Of a stretch of DNA of 10,640 nucleotides, positions 5,776 to 10,640 are shown one piece after another. Source of the stretch: HGM04593 sp045533955 (lineage in GTDB: Bacteria; Bacteroidota; Bacteroidia; Bacteroidales; Bacteroidaceae); NCBI GenBank assembly GCA_045533955.1, contig JAZSIU010000039.1, positions 1 to 10,640 on the forward strand. The letters run 5' to 3'. Position 1 is the first letter of the stretch; each line of letters starts with the position of its first letter. The translations under genes and the position numbers were made by a program. The notes beneath the pieces were generated by a model that was not told the DNA's origin, made no database searches, and saw nothing but the letters and a program-made list of their open reading frames with translations.

Positions 5776-7929
5776 ATGGCAACATTACAATCACTGCGCA
5801 ATCACGGCCCCCTGCTTCTTGTTGGTGTGGGCATCGCGCTATTAGCATTCATCGTAGGCGACGCCCTGAGAATATTCCAATCTCCCCAAGGCTCACAGGC
5901 CGTTGGTAGCGTAAACGGTGAAGAAGTTACAGCAACCCAATTCCAAGAGATGTACGATGAGTACTCGAGCGTCTTACAGTTTGCTCGCGGCAATGCCCCC
6001 CTTAGCGAGGCCGACCACAGCGAAATGAAAGACGAAGTTTGGAAGAATTATTTTCAGACCGAGATTATCGAGAAAGAAGCCGAAAAACTAGGTCTGACAG
6101 TTACCGACGCCGAGCTTTTGGCCATTGTTACAAAGGGCGAGCATCCCATTCTTCAGCAGACCCCCTTCCGCAATACCGAGGGCAAATTCGACATTGACAT
6201 CCTCAATAACTTCCTCGCCCAATACGAGAAGGACAAGAACATCCCCGAGGCAGTACAGCAATACAAGCCCTTGTACGACTATTGGCGCTTTATCGAGAAG
6301 TCTCTCAAGCAAGAGCTTCTTGCACGTAAATACGAATCGCTCATTCTCAGCACCTTCTTCTCGAACCCCATTGCAGCCGAGAACAGTTTCAACGCAAGCA
6401 ACACAACTTACAGTATCGAGATTAAGGCCTACCCCTACTCGGCAATTGCCGACTCGACAGTCAAAGTAAGCGACAGCGACCTAAAAGCAGCCTATGACAG
6501 CCAGAAAGAGCGTTTCCTCCATCTTACTGAGAGCCGCGACATAAAATATGTAAGCCACACAGTTACCCCCAGCGAGCAAGACCGTGCAGCACTGCGCAGC
6601 GACCTCATCGAGCAGGCAACCATCCTCGCACAAGAGAGCGACTACGCAAGCATCCTGCGCAACGCAGGCAGCGAAGCCAATTACAGCGAGCTTGCTTGGA
6701 GCAAGAGCGCCTACCCCGAGGAGGTACGTCTGCGTCTCGACTCACTTGAGGTGAATCAGGTAGTAGGCCCCATCTACAACCAATCGGACGACAGCTACAC
6801 CGTATTTAAGTTCCTCGGAAAGAGCACAGTGCCCGACTCGGTACAATACCGCATCCTTCCCGTTATTGCCGAAAGCCCCGAGAAAATATCAACCCTCGCC
6901 GACAGCCTTCTTACCGTACTCAAGAAAGGTGCCGATTTTAAAGAGCTATCAGCAAAATACGGTCAGGCAAACAACGACTCATTGTGGATGACATCGGCAA
7001 TGTACGACGGCGCACCCATTCAGAGCGCCGAGGCAGCCAACATCAACGCCATCATCAATGGTAAGAAAGGCGAGTACAAGACACTCACACTCGAGAATGG
7101 TGCCACACTCATCTATCAGGTACTCGACAGCAAGAACCCCATAACAAAATACAACGCAGCCGTTATCAAGCGCACAGTAGAGTTCAGCAACGAGACCTAC
7201 AACGAGGCATACAACAAATTCAGCCAATTTGTAGCAAGCTGCAAAAACATCGAAGACCTTGAAAAGAATGCCGAAGAGAACCAATATCGAGTAATGACAG
7301 AAAACAACGTAGAAAACTCGGCACACAACATTGCAAATCTCGAGGACACACGTAAAGCCATCCGCTGGATATTCAGCGAGGCCGAAACAGGTGAGGTATC
7401 ACCCCTCTACGAGTGCGGCAACAACAACAGTTTCCTTGTAGTAGCCCTCACAGGCATCAACGAGAAAGGCTATGTATCAATGGATAAACTCTCATTTATT
7501 GTTAACAACAAAGCCCGTGCCGACAAAAAAGCCGAGAAAATCATCAGCGAGCTCAAAGGCAAGAGCTTCGACGAGATTGGCAACATTGCAGGAGTAAAAT
7601 CGGATGTTATCGAGCGCATAAGCTTTGCCCAGCCCGCCTATGTAAATGCAACATCAGCCAATGAAAGTGTAATCAGCGCAGCAGTTACCAAAATGCAGCC
7701 CGAGGAGGTTAGCGCCCCCATCAAAGGCGACAACGGCGTTTACGTCATCAAGCTGAAATCAATCAACAAAGGCAAGAACGAGTTTAATGCCGAGAGCGAG
7801 CAGGCAATCCTAAAATCGCAGGCTCTGCGCTATTTGAATTTCAAAAGAGAGTTTATAATTGGCGACCTTTTAATGAGCGACCTTATCAAGAAAGCCAATA
7901 TCGAAGACAACAGATACCTCTATTTCTAA
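5776..7929 (+). CDS. Membrane-anchored PpiD/SurA-like periplasmic folding factor
   Basis: A 717-residue protein with an uncleaved N-terminal anchor (LLLVGVGIALLAFIVGDAL, about 13-31), the arrangement of PpiD, so the bulk faces the periplasm. Residues 40-190 form a SurA/PpiD-type N-terminal chaperone domain starting at VGSVNGEEVTATQF (43-56). A parvulin-like domain can be traced at about 355-455 (ADSLLTVLKKGADFKELSAKYG, 375-396), but the glycine-rich and LG motifs that normally follow are not recognisable. A second, fainter parvulin-like region may lie at 565-662, with VSAPIKGDNGVYVIKL at 645-660. It therefore probably works as a chaperone for exported proteins more than as an active prolyl isomerase. 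The tail DNRYLYF is typical of the Bacteroidota group. Isoleucine and arginine codons favour ATC/ATT and CGC/CGT, suggesting strong expression. It appears monocistronic, between its own promoter and terminator. Confidence 0.88.
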   Translation: MATLQSLRNHGPLLLVGVGIALLAFIVGDALRIFQSPQGSQAVGSVNGEEVTATQFQEMYDEYSSVLQFARGNAPLSEADHSEMKDEVWKNYFQTEIIEKEAEKLGLTVTDAELLAIVTKGEHPILQQTPFRNTEGKFDIDILNNFLAQYEKDKNIPEAVQQYKPLYDYWRFIEKSLKQELLARKYESLILSTFFSNPIAAENSFNASNTTYSIEIKAYPYSAIADSTVKVSDSDLKAAYDSQKERFLHLTESRDIKYVSHTVTPSEQDRAALRSDLIEQATILAQESDYASILRNAGSEANYSELAWSKSAYPEEVRLRLDSLEVNQVVGPIYNQSDDSYTVFKFLGKSTVPDSVQYRILPVIAESPEKISTLADSLLTVLKKGADFKELSAKYGQANNDSLWMTSAMYDGAPIQSAEAANINAIINGKKGEYKTLTLENGATLIYQVLDSKNPITKYNAAVIKRTVEFSNETYNEAYNKFSQFVASCKNIEDLEKNAEENQYRVMTENNVENSAHNIANLEDTRKAIRWIFSEAETGEVSPLYECGNNNSFLVVALTGINEKGYVSMDKLSFIVNNKARADKKAEKIISELKGKSFDEIGNIAGVKSDVIERISFAQPAYVNATSANESVISAAVTKMQPEEVSAPIKGDNGVYVIKLKSINKGKNEFNAESEQAILKSQALRYLNFKREFIIGDLLMSDLIKKANIEDNRYLYF

Positions 7930-7950
7930 TAATAAAGAGAAACACCCACC

Positions 7951-7986
7951 AAAATACTCGGGACAATTGTCCCGAGTATTTTTTTT
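7951..7986 (+). terminator. Intrinsic terminator after the folding-factor gene
   Basis: Positions 7951-7982 are a perfect 32-nt palindrome (arms beginning AAAATACTCGGGAC, centre AATT), and the T-tract runs to 7986. It starts 22 nt after the stop codon. The A-run on the left means it could stop transcription from either side. Confidence 0.88.
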
Positions 7987-8010
7987 GAATAAAATTCTAA
8001 AAAAAAGTGT

Positions 8011-8018
8011 TACATTCG
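8011..8018 (+). promoter_or_regulatory. Weak candidate -7 element before the sigma-factor operon
   Basis: TACATTCG differs from TAnnTTTG at one position. A TTTG at 7984-7987 lies 23 nt upstream, slightly longer than the usual spacing, and overlaps the end of the preceding terminator. No other candidate is better in the 100 nt before the sigma gene. It could equally be a site read by the ECF sigma factor itself. Confidence 0.25.
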
Positions 8019-8087
8019 GGCCACATTCACGTTAATAGAATAGAAACCCAAGAAAAAACACAAAAAATAAGAGACCGACAAAAGAGA

Positions 8088-8579
8088 ATGAGCGAAGAGG
8101 CCCTCATAAACGTATTCACCACCCTCAGGAAGAAATTTCTGAACATAGCCCTGCATCTGCTCGCCAACGACAGCGACGCCGACGATGCACTGCAAGAGAC
8201 CTTTTGCCGCTTGTGGCCCCGACGCGAGAATATTGCAACCAACGCAGAAGCCGAAGCACTCACCGCCACCACCCTACGCAACCTATGCATCGACAATCTG
8301 CGCAAACGCAAACAAGACCCAATACCGATAGACGAACAACACGACACCGACGACGACCTCTGCGACGAGCGCGAAGAACAATTCACATTGATAGAAGAGA
8401 TAATAGAGCAACAGCTCACCCCACTGCAAAAAGAGATACTACACAGCAAAGAATACAACGGCGAAACGATTGAGAGCATAGCCCGACGATTAGGCCTGCA
8501 ACCCGCAGCCGCCAGAATGCAACTATCACGAGCACGAAAAAAAATAAGAGAATGTTATCAAAGGAGGATGCAAGAATGA
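8088..8579 (+). CDS. ECF-type RNA polymerase sigma factor
   Basis: A 163-residue sigma-70-family protein with only regions 2 and 4, the ECF arrangement. Region 2 spans about residues 8-78: helical LRKKFLNIALHLL, then DADDALQETFCRLW, and a basic CIDNLRKRK end that contacts the -10 type element. An acidic linker (IDEQHDTDDDLCDEREEQ) joins it to region 4 at about 108-158, with a helix-turn-helix in ETIESIARRLGLQPAAARMQLSRARKKI. I chose ATG 8088; an in-frame GTG at 8007 would add 27 residues of poor quality and overlap the candidate promoter. The stop overlaps the next start as ATGA (8576-8579), the tight coupling expected of a sigma/anti-sigma pair. Its targets probably include its own operon, which is inference. 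Confidence 0.9.
   Translation: MSEEALINVFTTLRKKFLNIALHLLANDSDADDALQETFCRLWPRRENIATNAEAEALTATTLRNLCIDNLRKRKQDPIPIDEQHDTDDDLCDEREEQFTLIEEIIEQQLTPLQKEILHSKEYNGETIESIARRLGLQPAAARMQLSRARKKIRECYQRRMQE
8561..8567 (+). promoter_or_regulatory. Strong Shine-Dalgarno site (AAGGAGG) for the anti-sigma candidate
   Basis: AAGGAGG lies inside the end of the sigma gene, 8 nt before ATG 8576. Such strong sites are uncommon in Bacteroidales, and it decides the start: the in-frame ATG at 8552 lies upstream of it. Confidence 0.75.
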
Positions 8580-9079
8580 GCAACAAAAAAAACAACAAAA
8601 AACAGAGCAGCGCCGACATCCAAGAGTGGCAGCAGCTGATAGAGCGCTATTTCGACGCCACCACCACCGACGCCGAAGAGCAGCGTCTGAAGCAATTCCT
8701 TGCAAGTCCCCAATCGGCCTCGCCACAATACAACGAGATAAAAGCAGTAATGGGCTACCTTACAACAGCCAAGCACCACCACAAAAGCCACCGTACAAAA
8801 AAACGTCCCATAAACAGCACAAAGCACGCACTAAAATGGAGCATCGCAGCAGCAATAACAATAGGCCTCTTTTTGACCACGTGGCAAATAAACACCCCCA
8901 ACGGCGACATCTGCATAGCATATATCAACGGGCAAAAATACACCGACGAAGCAATAGTTCTTGCCCAAATGCACAGCACGATGCAACGAATGGGCAACGG
9001 AATAGGCCGACACTCTGTCGAACAACAGCTCGGCAGCATATTCCACACAATAGACAATTACGAGAACAACAACCAATAA
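8576..9079 (+). CDS. Single-pass membrane protein, probable anti-sigma factor
   Basis: A 167-residue protein. A Lys/Asn-rich start is followed by a cytosolic domain (about 14-62) with LIERYFDATTTDAEEQRLKQFLAS, a pattern I associate with Bacteroidales anti-sigma-like proteins (an ERYF(D/N)xxTTxxEE helix). After a His/Lys-rich stretch (66-86) comes one transmembrane helix (88-103, WSIAAAITIGLFLTTW), and then about 64 residues predicted to be periplasmic, including CIAYINGQKYTDEAI (113-127). The ATGA overlap with the ECF sigma gene and the N-in topology support a role in holding the sigma factor at the membrane. No zinc-binding ZAS motif (HxxxCxxC) is seen. An A8 run (8585-8592) lies in codons 4-6. 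The anti-sigma role is inferred from context and topology. Confidence 0.7.
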   Translation: MSNKKNNKKQSSADIQEWQQLIERYFDATTTDAEEQRLKQFLASPQSASPQYNEIKAVMGYLTTAKHHHKSHRTKKRPINSTKHALKWSIAAAITIGLFLTTWQINTPNGDICIAYINGQKYTDEAIVLAQMHSTMQRMGNGIGRHSVEQQLGSIFHTIDNYENNNQ

Positions 9080-9091
9080 ACAACAAGCCCT

Positions 9092-9529
9092 ATGCGTAAA
9101 CTACTGTCCATAATACTATTAGCAATTTGTGCAATAAGCGCAAATGCCCAAAAAGGGCTCGAAGTATCCCGCCTGTTCGAGGGCGAGGGCAAATGGGAAC
9201 TTAAATTCTCGGCAGCCCACATAACCGGGAGTCCCTTGAAGCCCTACAATCTCACCCTCTTCCGCAGTATAACCACAGGCGACAGCCGCCTATACGACGA
9301 AATTGAGCAAGCAGTAAACAAAGACGCCCAAAAGACAATAGACAAAGAGTGCGGGCACATTAACGGACGTCTCTACTACGGCTTCTTCATATTCGAGCCG
9401 CGAGACAACAAATACCGCTACCTATTCTACCGCAACAGCTCACTACGCAGCAACGAGCCCAACGAAGTAACCGTGGTATATATGGAGGGATACGCCACAC
9501 TCGAAGAGTTAAAAGAGACATTCAGATAA
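9092..9529 (+). CDS. Small secreted protein of unknown function in the sigma operon
   Basis: A 145-residue protein with a good signal peptide (MRKLLSIILLAICAISANA, cleavage before Q20), so it acts outside the cytoplasm. The mature part starts QKGLEVSRLFEGEG and has strand-like segments such as YNLTLFRSI (52-60), RLYYGFFIFEP (93-103) and YRYLFYRN. One cysteine (residue 88) remains in the mature part. I recognise no catalytic motif. I recall small secreted proteins of this type, possibly the DUF6108 group, next to sigma genes in Bacteroides; that recollection is uncertain. It begins 12 nt after the anti-sigma candidate and is followed after 34 A/T-rich bases by a barrel gene, so it is probably part of the sigma regulon. 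Confidence 0.7.
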   Translation: MRKLLSIILLAICAISANAQKGLEVSRLFEGEGKWELKFSAAHITGSPLKPYNLTLFRSITTGDSRLYDEIEQAVNKDAQKTIDKECGHINGRLYYGFFIFEPRDNKYRYLFYRNSSLRSNEPNEVTVVYMEGYATLEELKETFR

Positions 9530-9563
9530 AAAAATTAAAATAAAAAAATAAACAAGAGACATT

Positions 9564-10496
9564 ATGAAAAAGATTCTAATTACAGCGGCACTGCTGGGTG
9601 CCACACTAACAGCAAGCGCACAAAGTCAGGATAGCGACAGCGTCGTAATAATAAAAAAGGTCAATGAAGTACGCATAAGCGAGGGGCGCGGATATATATA
9701 TGTAGAAGTACGCGGAAAAGAGGGCAACGACGACTACACCTACTCCGTGCGCAAAGGCTACTCTGCCGGTACAAACACCTCAATAACTAGCGAGAAAAAC
9801 AAAAATTGGGACTTTAACATTCCATTCATCGAAAAGAAAAACCTACAAACAGGCCCAAGCAGCAGGCCACAATACCAAACTGCCCGTTTCTCATTCAACA
9901 TAATCAGCGATATGCAAATTGGAATGGGAGTTGTGGGAACAACCTCACAGGCACCGGGAATGGACGTTGATATGACAAACGGAGGATTTGAATTTTTCCT
10001 GAACAACCTTTTCCACTGGAGATACGCCCCGACAAGAAACACACACCTCACAATGGGATTCGGCGTCGATTGGCGCAACTACCGTATGCGAGGCGACACG
10101 CGATTCATTAAAGAGGGCACGGGAATAACCCTCGGCGGCTACCCCGAGGGCGCCGACGTAAAATTTTCGCGTCTGAAGGTATTCAGCCTCACACTCGACC
10201 TTATGCTGCGTCAGCGTCTCTTCGGCAACATATCAATAGCAGCCGGTCCCGTGGTCAATTTCAACACAAGCGGCTCACTAAAGACACGTTACACATTAGT
10301 CAACGGCGAGAATCGCGAGGGTGTTAAGGAGAGGAGCAACAATATTCACCAAAAGAGCGTTACGGTCGATTTTAAAGGCGAGATTAAAATAAGCCCCATT
10401 GCCTTTTACATAAAATATTCGCCTATGAATGTGCTCGACACCGACTATGGCCCGGAGTTCCGTTCCCTCTCGGCCGGCGCAATGATAGTATTCTAA
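9564..10496 (+). CDS. Outer-membrane beta-barrel protein, last gene of the sigma operon
   Basis: A 310-residue exported protein with a signal peptide (MKKILITAALLGATLTASA, cleavage before Q20). Residues 27-60 are a polar N-terminal part. From about 106 on, strand-like blocks alternate (ARFSFNIISDMQIGMGV, HLTMGFGVDWRNYRM, VFSLTLDLMLRQRLFG, ISIAAGPVVNFNTSG, VDFKGEIKISPIAFYIKYSP, LSAGAMIVF), and the chain ends in Phe310, the usual C-terminal aromatic of barrel proteins handled by BamA. I estimate 8 to 10 strands. Function is unknown; with an ECF sigma operon it may be an envelope-stress or surface-remodelling protein. The 34-nt gap before it is nearly pure A/T, a common Bacteroidales leader. Confidence 0.75.
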   Translation: MKKILITAALLGATLTASAQSQDSDSVVIIKKVNEVRISEGRGYIYVEVRGKEGNDDYTYSVRKGYSAGTNTSITSEKNKNWDFNIPFIEKKNLQTGPSSRPQYQTARFSFNIISDMQIGMGVVGTTSQAPGMDVDMTNGGFEFFLNNLFHWRYAPTRNTHLTMGFGVDWRNYRMRGDTRFIKEGTGITLGGYPEGADVKFSRLKVFSLTLDLMLRQRLFGNISIAAGPVVNFNTSGSLKTRYTLVNGENREGVKERSNNIHQKSVTVDFKGEIKISPIAFYIKYSPMNVLDTDYGPEFRSLSAGAMIVF

Positions 10497-10503
10497 CATA
10501 ATG

Positions 10504-10543
10504 AGGGTGACCCAAAAGCAAAATTGGGTTACCCTTCTTCATT
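10504..10543 (+). terminator. Intrinsic terminator after the sigma operon
   Basis: Arms 10504-10515 (AGGGTGACCCAA) and 10524-10535 (TTGGGTTACCCT) pair over 12 bp with a single G-U wobble and an 8-nt loop. A T-rich tail, TCTTCATTTT, follows. It starts 8 nt after the last stop codon. Confidence 0.75.
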
Positions 10544-10584
10544 TTATTATTTCAGCGTTCAAATTGCCGTATGACAATAAAAAT

Positions 10585-10619
10585 ATAGCTATTCCATTGA
10601 TAAACACTGGAATAGCTAT
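10585..10619. terminator. Second hairpin, probably serving transcription from the right
   Basis: Arms 10585-10596 (ATAGCTATTCCA) and 10608-10619 (TGGAATAGCTAT) match perfectly over 12 bp with an 11-nt loop. On the minus strand the stem is followed by a T-rich run (ATTTTTATTG), better than the + strand tail (TGTTTGTTTGGG). It may end a leftward gene beyond the window or act in both directions. Confidence 0.55.
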
Positions 10620-10640
10620 TGTTTGTTTGGGAAATTTTTA

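Noticed and set aside
8007..8087. GTG-initiated 27-residue N-terminal extension of the sigma factor
   Set aside because: The extension is low-complexity and not sigma-like, and region 2 begins normally after the ATG at 8088.
8027..9076. Long open frames on the minus strand across the sigma operon
   Set aside because: They are antisense shadows with cysteine- and serine-rich composition, without start signals, opposite clear family members.

Overview
The window reads as chromosomal DNA of a Bacteroidales bacterium (phylum Bacteroidota). Pointers are the promoter-like TAnnTTTG elements, the A-rich leaders with few strong Shine-Dalgarno sites, the Bacteroidota-style PpiD/SurA-like protein and lipid-modified LptC, and the dense co-oriented packing. 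All recognised genes are on the + strand. I cannot place the genus from sequence alone.

Layout. (1) Positions 1-111 are the last 36 codons of an IS30-family transposase, followed by a probable right terminal repeat; the window therefore starts inside an insertion sequence, and about 110 bp of spacer with a promoter-like box follow. (2) 248-5557 is a compact five-gene run: type III pantothenate kinase (coaX, TTG start), a FadL-like outer-membrane barrel, a secreted TPR protein, the LPS-export protein LptC, and a CNNM/CBS/CorC-type membrane protein. It closes with a 16-bp-stem terminator at 5578-5625. (3) 5776-7929 is a single gene for a membrane-anchored PpiD/SurA-like periplasmic folding factor, with its own promoter-like element and a perfectly palindromic terminator. 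(4) 8088-10496 is a probable four-gene operon: an ECF sigma factor, a one-TM protein that is probably its anti-sigma factor, a small secreted protein and an outer-membrane barrel. Two hairpins follow to the window end.

Together regions 2-4 are largely an envelope-biogenesis neighbourhood: LPS transport, outer-membrane proteins, periplasmic folding and a likely envelope-responsive sigma switch, with a CoA-biosynthesis gene leading the first operon.

The most unusual signal is an 18-bp perfect inverted repeat followed by T6, placed entirely inside the lptC coding sequence. It starts 15 nt after the stop codon of the TPR gene and encodes the hydrophobic signal segment of LptC. It looks like a terminator or attenuator that doubles as coding sequence. 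Isoleucine codon use changes sharply across the same junction, which fits a step down in expression. I found no CRISPR array, tRNA, rRNA or clear defence system; most of the window is conserved housekeeping DNA rather than a new system.
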